From assembly GCF_014649955.1 (NCBI RefSeq), contig NZ_BMUA01000017.1, positions 1 to 64,000 on the forward strand: DNA of 64,000 nucleotides, in the 5' to 3' direction. The translations under genes and the position numbers were made by a program. Source of the DNA: Streptomyces violascens. Lineage in GTDB: Bacteria; Actinomycetota; Actinomycetes; Streptomycetales; Streptomycetaceae. The notes below the pieces were generated by a model. It saw nothing but the letters and a program-made list of their open reading frames with translations, had not been told where the DNA came from and made no database searches. Shown piece by piece: positions 32,785 through 42,119 of this stretch. Numbering within the stretch: the first letter of the stretch is position 1; every line of letters begins with the position of its first letter.

Positions 32785-33677
32785 CGCAGGCTCCCAGCCC
32801 GGTCGGACCCGAGGTCGAGAATGTCCCGCAGCGCATCGCCCGCCAAGTGCACGGCCAGGACGAAGAGCAGCAGCAGGCCGGCCGGGAAGAAGAACATCCA
32901 CGGGCAGGTCAGTGCCACATCGCTGCCGGACGCTATGAGCGTGCCCAGGGACACGTCCGGTGGCTGCACCCCGAACCCGAAGTAGGACAGACCCGTCTCG
33001 CTGATCACGGCGGCGGCGACCGCCACGGTCGCGTCCGTGATCAGGAACGAGGCCAGGTGCGGCAGGACGTGCCGCACGATGATCCGGAACGGCCCGACGC
33101 CCATGTGCTGCGCCGCGGCGACGAAGGGCCGCTCCCGCAGCGAGAGCGTCATGATCCGTACCGCCCGTGCCGTGATCATCCAGCCGAGCGCGGCCAGGAG
33201 CCCCGCGAACGCCGGCCAGCCAAGTCCGCGCAGCCTCGGCACGAGCAGCACCAGGAGCAGAAAGCCCGGAATCACCAGCATCAGGTCGACCACGAACATG
33301 AGCATTCGGTCCACCCAGCCGCCGAAGTACCCCGCGCAGGTCCCGAAGGCCGCGCCGAGGGCCGTACTGGCCAGGGCCACCAGGGCGCCGATGAGCAGCG
33401 ACTTCTGCAGCCCGCGCACCGTCTGCGCGAACACGTCCTGGCCGATCCGGCTGGTGCCCATCCAGTGCCGGGCGCCCGGGGCGCTGCGCAGGGCCGTGTA
33501 GTCGATGTCGGTGTAATTCCAGTTGGTCATGTACGGGCCCGCGTACGCGAGGACGAACAGGCCCGCGATCAGTGCCAGGCCGGTCAGGGCCCCGGGGGAG
33601 CGGAGCAGCGCCCGCCCGGCCGTGGCGCCGCGCCCGCGCAGCACGACCGCTTCCGTGTTCACCGCGTCCGTACTCAT
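32781..33677 (-). CDS. Peptide-type ABC importer permease (DppC-like)
   Basis: This 298-residue inner-membrane permease has about six spans and a DppC-type N-terminal first span (GLALIAGLFVLAYAGPYM), then the periplasmic HWMGTSRIGQDVFAQTVRG and the cytoplasmic coupling EAA-like loop around AAQHMGVGPFRIIVRHVLP. The ATG overlaps the upstream permease stop. It forms the channel with the preceding DppB-like subunit. Confidence 0.93.
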   Translation of the reverse strand: MSTDAVNTEAVVLRGRGATAGRALLRSPGALTGLALIAGLFVLAYAGPYMTNWNYTDIDYTALRSAPGARHWMGTSRIGQDVFAQTVRGLQKSLLIGALVALASTALGAAFGTCAGYFGGWVDRMLMFVVDLMLVIPGFLLLVLLVPRLRGLGWPAFAGLLAALGWMITARAVRIMTLSLRERPFVAAAQHMGVGPFRIIVRHVLPHLASFLITDATVAVAAAVISETGLSYFGFGVQPPDVSLGTLIASGSDVALTCPWMFFFPAGLLLLFVLAVHLAGDALRDILDLGSDRAGSLR

Positions 33678-34657
33678 CGCGTGCGCACCCTCGGGTCGAG
33701 CACCGCGTGCAGCACGTCCGCGACGAAGCCGGCGAGCAGCACGGTCACCGCCGCGAACAGATTGACCGCGACCACCGAATTGATGTCGCCCTTCTGCGCC
33801 GAGTCCATGAACCAGCTGCCCATGCCGGGCCAGCCGAAGATCTCCTCGGTGAACACGGCCCCCGTGAACAGGGTCAGGAAGCCGAACGAGAAGAACGTGG
33901 TCAGCGGGATCAGCGAGGTGCGCAGCCCGTGCCGCAGCAGCGCCCGGCCCGGTGTGAGCCCCTTGGCCTGCGCGGTCCGCAGATGGTCGGAGCCCAGCAC
34001 GTCGAGCGTGGCGCCGCGCTGATACCGGCTGTACGAGGCGACCGCGCCGAGCGCGACCGTGGCCGCGGGCAGCGCGAGATGGGCGGCCCGGTCCTTGAGA
34101 TGGGTGGCGAGGGAGCCGGTGAGGCCGGGGGTGCGCTCGCCGGTGTAGCGGATCACCGTGTGGCCCGCGCTCTGGTTGAACCACAGGGCGCCCTCCTTGA
34201 AGAGCAGCGCAAGCACGAACGTGGGCACCGACAGGACCAGGAACGAGAACACGGTCAGCGCCCGGTCGGGCAGGCGGTGCCGGCGGACCGCGGCCCAGAG
34301 CCCGGCGAGCACGCCAAGACCGGTGCCGACCAGCGTGCCGACGAGCAGCAGCCGGGTGGACACCCCGATGCGGCGGCCGAACTCCGCGTTCACAGAGCCC
34401 CCGTCGACCGTGCGCCCCAGATCGCCGTGGACGGCCCGCCACGACCAGTGCCCGAAGCGCTCCAGGACCGGCGTCCGGTCGTCGGTGCCGAGCAGCGCGA
34501 GCTCGTGGTCGACCGTGGCGGCCGACGGGCGCGGCTGGCGGTCCTCGAAGTAGGCGCGCGGACTGAGCGCGGCGGAGGAGATGACGTAGGAGAGGAAGAC
34601 CGCGAACAGAAGCAGGAGCGCGCCGTGGGCGAGGCGCTTGGACAAGCGGCCGACCAA
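33674..34657 (-). CDS. Peptide-type ABC importer permease (DppB-like)
   Basis: This 327-residue permease has first span GALLLLFAVFLSYVISSA, a periplasmic insertion, and the coupling loop GSDHLRTAQAKGLTPGRALL. Start chosen: TTG at 34657, because GAGGAGA lies just upstream and the protein then begins with the family-typical short basic stretch (GRLSKRLAHG) before the first span. An ATG at 34714 in the same frame lacks a ribosome site. It is divergent from the substrate-binding gene across a short promoter region. Confidence 0.9.
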   Translation of the reverse strand: MVGRLSKRLAHGALLLLFAVFLSYVISSAALSPRAYFEDRQPRPSAATVDHELALLGTDDRTPVLERFGHWSWRAVHGDLGRTVDGGSVNAEFGRRIGVSTRLLLVGTLVGTGLGVLAGLWAAVRRHRLPDRALTVFSFLVLSVPTFVLALLFKEGALWFNQSAGHTVIRYTGERTPGLTGSLATHLKDRAAHLALPAATVALGAVASYSRYQRGATLDVLGSDHLRTAQAKGLTPGRALLRHGLRTSLIPLTTFFSFGFLTLFTGAVFTEEIFGWPGMGSWFMDSAQKGDINSVVAVNLFAAVTVLLAGFVADVLHAVLDPRVRTR

Positions 34658-34783
34658 GAGTGTCTCCTCAAAGGGCAAGCTGCGTGGACAGTTCACCGTC
34701 CTGACATGCCGCAATGTTAAGGTCCCAGCGGTAAATCGCAGATCAGTTCGGCTAATTGACGCGTCGTCAGGACGGAGGCTGGA

Positions 34784-36481
34784 GTGGCTCGGTTACGGGG
34801 TGCGCGGGCATGGGCGGCACTGGTTGCGGCGGCACTGTCGCTCGCGGGCTGTACGACCTCGGCGGCGCCACAGCACGGCGCGTCCCCCCGCACCATGAAG
34901 GCCCCCGCCTACGGAACCGAGGACATCGGCCGCCAGCCTCCGCAGAACCTCCGCCAGGGCGGCACCCTCACCCTCGCCACGTCCCAGTGGATCACGCAGT
35001 ACAACGTGAACCAGGCCGCCGGGACGATCGGCGAGGCTTCGGAGATCGACAGCCTGGTCGAGCCCAAGCTGTTCCGCCGCGACGCCAAGGGCGTCCCGCA
35101 CGCCAACCCCGACTACCTGCTCTCCGCGTCCGTCACCGCGACCTCGCCGCAGACGGTCACCTACCGGCTCAACCCGCACGCCCGCTGGTCCGACGGAAAG
35201 CCGCTCGGCGTCGCCGACTTCGAGGCCGAGTGGAGGGCCCTCGGCCGGGGCGACGACCGCTATCTGGTGGCCGATCCGTCCGGCTACGACCAGATATCCG
35301 AGGTGCGCCGGGGCGGCGACGCGAGCGAGGTGCAGGTCGTCTTCCGCTCCCCGTACGCCGACTGGCAGCGGCTGTTCGACCCGCTCTTCCCGGCGTCCGC
35401 CACCAGCACGCCCGAGCAGTTCAACAACGGCTGGACCGGGCGGATCCCGGTCACCGCGGGCCCGTTCAGGATCGCCTCGATGGACCGTACGACCCAGTCC
35501 GTCACGGCGGTGCCCGACCCCGCCTGGTGGGGCACCAGACCCCGCCTGGACAAGGTGGTCTTCCGCGCGCTGCTGCCGCCCGCCGCGCTCCAGGCCTACC
35601 TCAACGGCGAGATCGACGCGGTGAACGCGGCCACGGCCGAGGCGTACCAGCAGCTCAAGTCGGCCCGCAACAGCACGGTGCGCACGGGTTCGGCCTGGGA
35701 CGAGGTGCATGTCAGTCTCAACGGCGCGGGCGGCCCGCTGACGGACGTCGACGTACGCCACGCCCTCCAACAGGCCGTGGACCGGCAGGCGTTGGCGAAC
35801 GTCGCGGCCGAGGGGCTGCCCGTCGGGGTGCCCCTGCTCGGCAACCACATCTTCATGACCAACCAGCCCGGATACGCCGACAACTCGGGCGAGTTGGGCA
35901 CGTTCGACCCTCAAGCAGCGGCAGCGCTCCTCGACAAGGCGGGGTGGAAGTCGTCCGGCCAGGGCAAGCCGCGCGTGAAGGGCGGGCAGGCCCTCAAGCT
36001 GCGGTTCGTGATCGCGGAGTCCACCAACCGGCTCGGCCTGGATCTCGCCCAGCTCCTCCAGCAGATGCTGGCCCAGGTCGGCATCGGGGTGGAGATCCAG
36101 AAAGTGCCAGCCGAGGACTACGGGCCGAAATACCTCGACGTGGGCAACTTCGACCTGGCGATCTTCCGCTTCACCGACCTCACCTACCCCAGCCAGTCGC
36201 AGGCCGTCTACCGGCTGCCGCGCGGCGCCCAGAGCTTCCAGAACTACGGCCGGATCTCGGACGCCACGCTCGACAACCTCCTCAAGCAGGCCTCCGGCAC
36301 CCTCGATCCGGTGCGCGCCGCCCAGCTGTACAACCAGGCCGACGCGGAGATCTGGAAGCTCGGCCACGACGTCGAGCTCTACCAGCGCCCCCAGATGATG
36401 GCGGTCCGCAAGGGCCTCGCCAACTACGGGATCCCGGGCCTCGGCGACATCGACTTCGCAGCGGTGGGCTGGACGAAATAG
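34784..36481 (+). CDS. Peptide-type ABC importer substrate-binding lipoprotein
   Basis: This 565-residue SBP_bac_5 family protein has a signal peptide ending in the lipobox LAGC, so it is anchored to the outer face of the membrane. Family landmarks are TVTYRLNPHARWSDGKPLG near residues 120-145 and the lobe around LTDVDVRHALQQAVDRQAL. GTG start with GGAGG at 34774-34778. It is transcribed away from the permease/ATPase operon. The ligand (oligopeptide, nickel chelate or other) is not decided by sequence. Confidence 0.93.
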   Translation: MARLRGARAWAALVAAALSLAGCTTSAAPQHGASPRTMKAPAYGTEDIGRQPPQNLRQGGTLTLATSQWITQYNVNQAAGTIGEASEIDSLVEPKLFRRDAKGVPHANPDYLLSASVTATSPQTVTYRLNPHARWSDGKPLGVADFEAEWRALGRGDDRYLVADPSGYDQISEVRRGGDASEVQVVFRSPYADWQRLFDPLFPASATSTPEQFNNGWTGRIPVTAGPFRIASMDRTTQSVTAVPDPAWWGTRPRLDKVVFRALLPPAALQAYLNGEIDAVNAATAEAYQQLKSARNSTVRTGSAWDEVHVSLNGAGGPLTDVDVRHALQQAVDRQALANVAAEGLPVGVPLLGNHIFMTNQPGYADNSGELGTFDPQAAAALLDKAGWKSSGQGKPRVKGGQALKLRFVIAESTNRLGLDLAQLLQQMLAQVGIGVEIQKVPAEDYGPKYLDVGNFDLAIFRFTDLTYPSQSQAVYRLPRGAQSFQNYGRISDATLDNLLKQASGTLDPVRAAQLYNQADAEIWKLGHDVELYQRPQMMAVRKGLANYGIPGLGDIDFAAVGWTK

Positions 36482-36485
36482 CCGA

Positions 36486-36526
36486 TGGCCGTCGGACCGG
36501 CCCCAAGTGGGCGCGGCCGACGGCCA
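36486..36526. terminator. Bidirectional hairpin
   Basis: TGGCCGTCGG and CCGACGGCCA form a perfect ten-base-pair stem, with further GC pairing inside the loop, between the convergent binding-protein and IS701-like genes. Confidence 0.65.
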
Positions 36527-36547
36527 GTTGACTCACAGCTCAGAACA

Positions 36548-37747
36548 TCAGGCGCCTTGTCCGCTCAGCCACTCCTCCTCGGTGTGCCTGCTCAGCGCGT
36601 CGAAGGCGAGCGCCGCCGACGCGAGCGTGACGTGATGGTGCCAGCCGCGGAACGAGCGGCCCTCGAAGTCACCAAGCCCGAAGTCCTCCTGCAACCGGCG
36701 TAACCCGTCCGCGGACAGGCTGCGCAACTGCGCCAGCGGAATCGCCTCGGCGAGCCGGCGGGCCGGCAGGTTGGTCAGCCAGTAGGAGCGCGGCGCGGGC
36801 CGGCCGTACGGCCAGTCGGTGACCAGGTGCCGGAGCCGCTGCCGGTGCGCCGCGTGCTGCGGCCCGTCCGAGCAGAGCAGCGCCGGAGCGGACAGGAACT
36901 GCGAGCGCCGCATCCGCTCCGTCGTACGGTCGTGCCAGGCGATCGGGGTGCGCTCGTCACGCCGCGCCACGTGCTCGGCGAGCTCGGTCACCGTGCCCCG
37001 CGTCGCGGGAGATGCGGCATGCGGGCGCGGCAGGGTCACGCCGGTGCTGGGCGACACCTCGATCAGGTAGCCGTGGCCGCGCGCCTCCAGACCCCGAAGG
37101 AGCGGTTCCACATCGCTCTCGGAGCGCCAGTCGGCGAGCACCGGCTGCGGCTCCAGGAACCACTCCTCGGTCATCTCGTCGAGGGCCTCCAGGACGTAGC
37201 TCCAGCGCGGCCGGCAGTGCTCCTCGTCCGGCAGATGGGCCTGGCCGCGCAGCCGCTCGTCCTGGTCCCAGCGCTGGGGGAGCAGCAGCCGCCAGTTCAC
37301 CGGCAGGCCGCCGCCCGTCCCCACCAGCGAAGTGGCGTACGCCAGCTGGCAGTTGACGGTGCGCTGCTGCGACGGCGCGTACTGGCGGGCCACGCCCACC
37401 GAGCGGTCGCCGTTCTTCGCGAACACCACCTCGTCGACCGCCCACGCCTCGGTGCGGAACACCTCGCCCGCCCGCTCGGCGATCCGCCGGCGGACCGGCC
37501 CCGAGTCCCACGGGCTCTGGTGGACGAACTGCTGGAGCTGCTGCACGGCCCGGTGCCCGAGCACGTGCTCGGAGATCCTGGTGGGCGTCTTGCGGCCCGG
37601 CACGTCGAGCAGCCCACGCAGATACACCTCGCCCCAGCGCCGCTGGTCGGAGCGCGTCAGCGCGACGAACAGGTCCTGGCAGTAGCCGGTGAAGTCCGCC
37701 GTGGCAGGAGCCCTGCGGGCGTCGGAGAGTTGGAGGATGGAAGACAC
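36548..37747 (-). CDS. IS701-like DDE transposase protein, probably domesticated
   Basis: These 399 residues have the order of an IS701-family transposase. WAVDEVVFAKNGDRSVGVARQ holds the first Asp, followed by NCQLAYATSLVGTGGGLPVNWRLLLP. VLADWRSESD is the second Asp region, and GDFEGRSFRGWHHHVTLASAAL supplies the Glu and the terminal RGWHHH block. The frame is full-length and uninterrupted. I could not find matching terminal inverted repeats in the short flanks (about 65 bases each side), so it may be a host-adopted transposase gene rather than a mobile IS. Confidence 0.8.
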   Translation of the reverse strand: MSSILQLSDARRAPATADFTGYCQDLFVALTRSDQRRWGEVYLRGLLDVPGRKTPTRISEHVLGHRAVQQLQQFVHQSPWDSGPVRRRIAERAGEVFRTEAWAVDEVVFAKNGDRSVGVARQYAPSQQRTVNCQLAYATSLVGTGGGLPVNWRLLLPQRWDQDERLRGQAHLPDEEHCRPRWSYVLEALDEMTEEWFLEPQPVLADWRSESDVEPLLRGLEARGHGYLIEVSPSTGVTLPRPHAASPATRGTVTELAEHVARRDERTPIAWHDRTTERMRRSQFLSAPALLCSDGPQHAAHRQRLRHLVTDWPYGRPAPRSYWLTNLPARRLAEAIPLAQLRSLSADGLRRLQEDFGLGDFEGRSFRGWHHHVTLASAALAFDALSRHTEEEWLSGQGA

Positions 37748-37807
37748 GGTGCCCCCGGGAGTGTCCGAATCGATCGGTGTGCGCTGGAGCCCAGCGGACG
37801 AGAGAGG

Positions 37808-39967
37808 TCATTCATGGGCGCACTCGTCACCGCCCTCGAGCAGGAAGGCATCGGTGGACAGCAGGGCGTCGGCGACGTCGGGCAGCGTGCACCCCACGAT
37901 GACGAAGTCCGCGTCGAGACCGGCCTTGGTGCGCTGGAAGAGGAGCTCGTTGATGGCGGGCCGGCACATCTCGGTGACCTGGCACAGGTGGAACTCCACC
38001 CGCTGCGGCTCCGCGGCCATGACCTCGCCCAGAATGCGGCGGAACTTCTCTAGCTCGGCCGCGTCGATGACCCCGTCGCAGCGTATGTGCGCGGTGTCGC
38101 CGTCGAACTCGGTACGCATCCGCAGCCGCATCTGCGCCGGCTCCAGCTCGACGCGCACCCGCACCGGCACGTCCCCCTCGGGCAGCTTGACGGTGAGCTC
38201 CTTGTTGTCGAAGCGGTGGTACGGCTCGCCGTCCACCCACACCCGGGTCAGCTCGACCGAACCCGCCGGCAGCAGATCGGGCGCGACCCGCAGTGTGCGG
38301 TCCGGCAGATCCGACGGGCGCGGCCGGAAGTGCAGCGTGAGCGGGTCGTTGCTGATCAGGAGGCCGGTGTAGACGGCCGCGAGATAGCAGAGTTCCAGCG
38401 CGTGGTAGCCGGCCATGGCGTGGCTGCCCTTGAGCCGCTCGGTGCCTAGCAGATACGGGATGCCGTTGGCCAGAACGTTGAAGTAGACGCCGCCGTCGTC
38501 GTAGTCGAGGAAGAAGGCGTTGTAGAACGAGGCCGCCTCGCGCGCGAGGCGCAGCTGCTCGGGGTCGCCCGAGGTGCCGGCCAGGATCAGATAGGCGAGG
38601 ATCGCCTGCTCCTGCTGCCACCACGCCTTGCGGTCGTGCCACACCATGCGGTGGATGCCGCTGTCCGGGTCGGGGCGCCGCTCGACCACGTCGTACCAGC
38701 CGCCGCGCAGCTGGTCGCTGCCCACCGCCGGCATGATCTCGCCGATCCGGTCGGCGGTGACGCCGTACTCCGCCTTGTCGTGCAGCGCCTTGATCCGGGT
38801 CAGGTTCCAGGCGATCTTCAGGTTGTGGCCGACCACAGCCCGGTCCTGCTGCCATCCCCAGGTGCGGTCGGGGCTCCAGTCGGCGTGGAAGCGCTCCTGC
38901 ACGAACGGGCTGGTCTCCTCGTCGGGGAAGCGCTCGACGATGGTGTCCGCCGTCTCTTCGAGCAGCGCCGCGAAGTCCTCGCGGCCGGTGGCGAGATAGG
39001 CGTTGATCAGGTATGCGGGGGCGTGGTCGCCCACCGAGTTCCAGTTCTTGCGGGACCGGTTGCGCCCCAGCGAGTCCGCGTTCGGGTCGAGTGTGATCGG
39101 GTCCAGGTGCGAGAAGAACCCGCCGAGGCTCCGGTCCCTGAAGTACCGCTCGAACAGGGCCACCGTGCCGTCGATGTCGTTCAGGATCCGCGGGTCACCG
39201 GTGATGCGGTACGTCTGGGTGGGCCCGGCCAGCGCGTAGATCTGCTCGTACATCGGGATGGCGTCGAAGTCGTCGCCGAACTCCGAGGCGAACACCTTGC
39301 GCTGGCCCGTCCGGGTCACGTCGATGCCGTGGTACCAGTAGATGATCCCGTCCTGCGCGTCGGTCACCCGCATGTGCTCGCGCAGATACTCGGTGCCGCT
39401 CTCGGCGGCCTGCAGGAAGCGGTCCTCGCCGGTCAGCAGATACGCGGTGGACAGGCCGTACACGAGCCGCGAGATGGTGTCCGTCTCCTGGCGCACGTCC
39501 GCGCCGTCGAAGTCGGGGAGATGGGTGCCGCTGAGGGTCAGATGGGTGCGGAAGTTGCGCCAGTCGTACGTGCCGTCGGGGAAGTGCCCGCGCAGATAGA
39601 AGTCGGCGACGGCGGCGGCCTGCTGGACCCACCATGCCGGGTGCTCGAAGACGTAGGAACCGCGGCTCTCCTCGGGGAAGGTGATCTCCTTCGCCTCGAA
39701 CCGCTCACCGCCCTCCCACTGGTAGGTGATCCCGTACGCGAACAGGTAACGGCCCTCGGCGAGCATGTCCTGGGTGCTCGCGGTGGTGTCGCGGTAGTCG
39801 TCGCCGAGGTTGCGCACGATGCGCGAGGAGACATTGCGGGGCAGATGGACGGTGAATTCCCGGTCGTCGGAGGTGCGCAGACCGAAACGGTGCTGGGTGG
39901 GGCTGTAGTACGTGACATAGCCCGCCAGGGTGTCGGAGAACGTACGGCGTTCGGCAGATCCACTCAT
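37808..39967 (-). CDS. AGE-type (alpha/alpha)6-barrel protein with C-terminal STAS-like domain
   Basis: The 719 residues split into three parts. A short beta-rich N-terminal domain (about 10-95) is followed by an N-acylglucosamine-2-epimerase/mannose-isomerase-like helical barrel (about 105-580; EHPAWWVQQAAAVADFYLRG, KNWNSVGDHAPAYLINAYL, TWGWQQDRAVVGHNLKIAW, RKAWWQQEQAILAYL). A C-terminal domain of roughly 90 residues (GVIDAAELEKFRRILGEVMA, VEFHLCQVTEMCRPAINELL, ADFVIVGC) resembles a STAS fold. The ATG overlaps the glgX stop. It could isomerise or hydrolyse a sugar under protein control. Confidence 0.8.
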   Translation of the reverse strand: MSGSAERRTFSDTLAGYVTYYSPTQHRFGLRTSDDREFTVHLPRNVSSRIVRNLGDDYRDTTASTQDMLAEGRYLFAYGITYQWEGGERFEAKEITFPEESRGSYVFEHPAWWVQQAAAVADFYLRGHFPDGTYDWRNFRTHLTLSGTHLPDFDGADVRQETDTISRLVYGLSTAYLLTGEDRFLQAAESGTEYLREHMRVTDAQDGIIYWYHGIDVTRTGQRKVFASEFGDDFDAIPMYEQIYALAGPTQTYRITGDPRILNDIDGTVALFERYFRDRSLGGFFSHLDPITLDPNADSLGRNRSRKNWNSVGDHAPAYLINAYLATGREDFAALLEETADTIVERFPDEETSPFVQERFHADWSPDRTWGWQQDRAVVGHNLKIAWNLTRIKALHDKAEYGVTADRIGEIMPAVGSDQLRGGWYDVVERRPDPDSGIHRMVWHDRKAWWQQEQAILAYLILAGTSGDPEQLRLAREAASFYNAFFLDYDDGGVYFNVLANGIPYLLGTERLKGSHAMAGYHALELCYLAAVYTGLLISNDPLTLHFRPRPSDLPDRTLRVAPDLLPAGSVELTRVWVDGEPYHRFDNKELTVKLPEGDVPVRVRVELEPAQMRLRMRTEFDGDTAHIRCDGVIDAAELEKFRRILGEVMAAEPQRVEFHLCQVTEMCRPAINELLFQRTKAGLDADFVIVGCTLPDVADALLSTDAFLLEGGDECAHE

Positions 39968-42069
39968 CGAGAGGTGCCCTTCTCGTCAGGCAGGGCCGCC
40001 AGCAGCACGACGCTGCGGCCGTGGGCGTGGAAGGTGTGGTCGTCGATCAGCTCCTCTTGTCCGGCGGGGAGGATGTCGTACGGACCGGGGCGCGCGGTGT
40101 CGAGCACGCGGTGCCAGCGGCGGCCGCGGATCCGGGGCAGCTCGAAGTCCAGGCCCAGGTGGTACATGTTGAGGATCAGATGCAGGTCGGGGTCCTGGTT
40201 GAAGCCGCCGAGCGTGCAGGCCAGGACCCGGGCGTGGGTGTCCTCCCAGCCGGGCTGCTCCAGTTTGGTGCCGTGCCAGGTGACATCGGACAGCAGACGG
40301 GAGTTGAGGTGTCCGTTGTAGAAGCGGGGTTCACGGAACGTGCGGTAGCGCCTGCGCAGTTCGATCAGTCGTCGGGTGAAGTTCCAGGTCTCCTGCTCCT
40401 TCTCGGCCTGGTCCCAGTCGAGCCATGACGTCGGGTTGTCCTGGCAGTAGGCGTTGTTGTTGCCCGACTGGCTGTTGCGGAACTCATCTCCTGCGAGCAG
40501 CATCGGCACGCCCCGGCTGAGCATCAGGACGGCGAGCAGGTTCTTCATCTGCCGCACCCGCAGCCGCTCGACCTCGGGGTCGTCGGTGGGGCCCTCGACA
40601 CCGCAGTTCCAGCTGAAGTTCTCGCCGGCGCCGTCGGCCCCGGCCTCGCCGTTGGCGTAGTTGTGCTTCTCGTCGTAGCTCACCAGGTCGTTGAGGGTGA
40701 ACCCGTCGTGGCAGGTGATGAAGTTGATGCTGTTGGTGGGCAGTTCCTGCTGCGGGCCGAACAGGTCCTCGGAGCCGCCGAGCCGCGCGGCGATGTCCCC
40801 CACGAGCCCGGCGTCACCGCGCACGAAGCGGCGTACGTCGTCCCGGAAGGGTCCGTTCCACTGGGCCCAGCGCTTCCCGGGGAACCGGCCGACCTGGTAG
40901 AGGCCGCCGCCGTCCCACGGCTCCGCGATGATCTTCGTCTCGGCCAGCACCTGGGACAGCTCGATGGCCCACAGCACCGGCGGCACCGCCATCTCGTACC
41001 CGAGCGCGCCACGCGACAGCTCGGAGGCGAGGTCGAAGCGGAACCCGTCCACATGGTGCTCGCGCACCCAGTACTCCAGGGACTCCAGGATGAACTTGGT
41101 GACCATCGGGTGGTTGGCGTTGACCGCGTTCCCGCAGCCCGTGAAGTCCATGTAGTGACTGCGGTCCTGCGGCCACAGGTGGTAGTACGCCTCGTTGGCC
41201 TGGCCGCGGAAGCTGATCGTCGGGCCGTACTCGTTGCCCTCGCTGGTGTGGTTGAAGACCACATCGAGAATGACCTCGATGCCCGCCTTGTGGAACGCCT
41301 TGACCATGTCGCGGAACTCGGCGATGTGGCCCGCGAGATGGGGCTCGGAACAGTAGCCGGTGTGCGGGGCGAAGAAGCCGTACGGGTCGTAGCCCCAGTA
41401 ATTGCGCAGCTCGCTGCCGTCGGGGCCGGTGCGCAGCACCTGCGTCTCGTCGAAGTCGAAGACGGGAAGCAGCTCCACCGCGGTGATCCCCAGGTCCTTC
41501 AGGTGCGGGATCTTCTCCGTCAGGGCGGAGAAGGTGCCGGGGTTCGCGGCATGCGAGGTCGGTGAGGCCGTCGCGCCGCGCACGTGCAGCTCGTAGATGA
41601 TCGTCTCCGACATGGGGGTGCGCAGCGGCTCGTCGCCCTCCCAGTCGTAGTCGTCGAGGTCGACGACCAGGCTGCGCATGGAGTGCGCGACGTTGTCGTC
41701 GAGGCCGATGGCGTGGGTGCGCTTCCAGCGGCTGTTGATGTTGGCGCGGGCATACGGGTCCAGCAGCACCTTGCGGTGGTCGAAGCGGGCGCCCGACCTG
41801 CTGGTGTCGTGCGGCCCGTCCATCCGGTACGCGTAGACCTGCCCGGCGCCGAGCCCCCGCACATGGCAGTGCCAGAAGTGGAAGCTGCGGTGGCGGTCGG
41901 GGTGGAGCTGGATGGTCCGGGAGGGCTCGGGGTCGTCGCAGCGGTCGAAAAGCAGCAGGTCCACACGCGTGGCGTGCTCGGAGAAGACGGAGAAGTTCAC
42001 CCCGTCGGCGTCGACAGTGGTCCCCAGCGGCTGCGGCCGTCCTGCGGTGATCTGCGGCGCCTCGGTCAC
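39964..42069 (-). CDS. glgX: Glycogen debranching enzyme
   Basis: This 701-residue GH13_11 isoamylase-type enzyme hydrolyses alpha-1,6 branches of glycogen. The N-terminal CBM48 region (GVNFSVFSEHATRVDLLLFD) precedes the barrel with VVFNHTSEGNEYGPT, the nucleophile Asp in GFRFDLASEL, the acid Glu in IIAEPWDGGG and the third carboxylate in ITCHDGFTLNDLVSY. The GTG at 42069 follows GGGAGG; the 50 codons of open frame further upstream look non-coding. It is coupled by a four-base overlap to the AGE-STAS gene. Confidence 0.96.
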   Translation of the reverse strand: MTEAPQITAGRPQPLGTTVDADGVNFSVFSEHATRVDLLLFDRCDDPEPSRTIQLHPDRHRSFHFWHCHVRGLGAGQVYAYRMDGPHDTSRSGARFDHRKVLLDPYARANINSRWKRTHAIGLDDNVAHSMRSLVVDLDDYDWEGDEPLRTPMSETIIYELHVRGATASPTSHAANPGTFSALTEKIPHLKDLGITAVELLPVFDFDETQVLRTGPDGSELRNYWGYDPYGFFAPHTGYCSEPHLAGHIAEFRDMVKAFHKAGIEVILDVVFNHTSEGNEYGPTISFRGQANEAYYHLWPQDRSHYMDFTGCGNAVNANHPMVTKFILESLEYWVREHHVDGFRFDLASELSRGALGYEMAVPPVLWAIELSQVLAETKIIAEPWDGGGLYQVGRFPGKRWAQWNGPFRDDVRRFVRGDAGLVGDIAARLGGSEDLFGPQQELPTNSINFITCHDGFTLNDLVSYDEKHNYANGEAGADGAGENFSWNCGVEGPTDDPEVERLRVRQMKNLLAVLMLSRGVPMLLAGDEFRNSQSGNNNAYCQDNPTSWLDWDQAEKEQETWNFTRRLIELRRRYRTFREPRFYNGHLNSRLLSDVTWHGTKLEQPGWEDTHARVLACTLGGFNQDPDLHLILNMYHLGLDFELPRIRGRRWHRVLDTARPGPYDILPAGQEELIDDHTFHAHGRSVVLLAALPDEKGTSR

Positions 42070-42097
42070 GGGTGCCTCCCTGGTCTGATGAGTCTGA

Positions 42098-42112
42098 TGA
42101 CTCGACGTCAAG
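42098..42112 (-). promoter_or_regulatory. TTGAC/GAGTCA element before glgX
   Basis: On the minus strand CTTGACGTCGAGTCA lies 29 bases before the glgX start, in the 50-base gap after the NmrA-like gene. It carries the same TTGAC and GAGTCA half-sites as the XRE-TPR/glgA elements but with different spacing, so it is a weaker member of the set. Confidence 0.35.
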
Positions 42113-42119
42113 CGGACGG

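Noticed and set aside
36528..36535. Another TTGACTCA copy between the binding-protein gene and the IS701-like gene
   Set aside because: It lies at the 3' ends of two convergent genes, so it is unlikely to act as an operator and was left out of the proposed regulon; it also shows the octamer can occur outside promoters.
36482..37807. Complete IS701 insertion sequence
   Set aside because: No matching terminal inverted repeats or target-site duplication were found in the short flanks.
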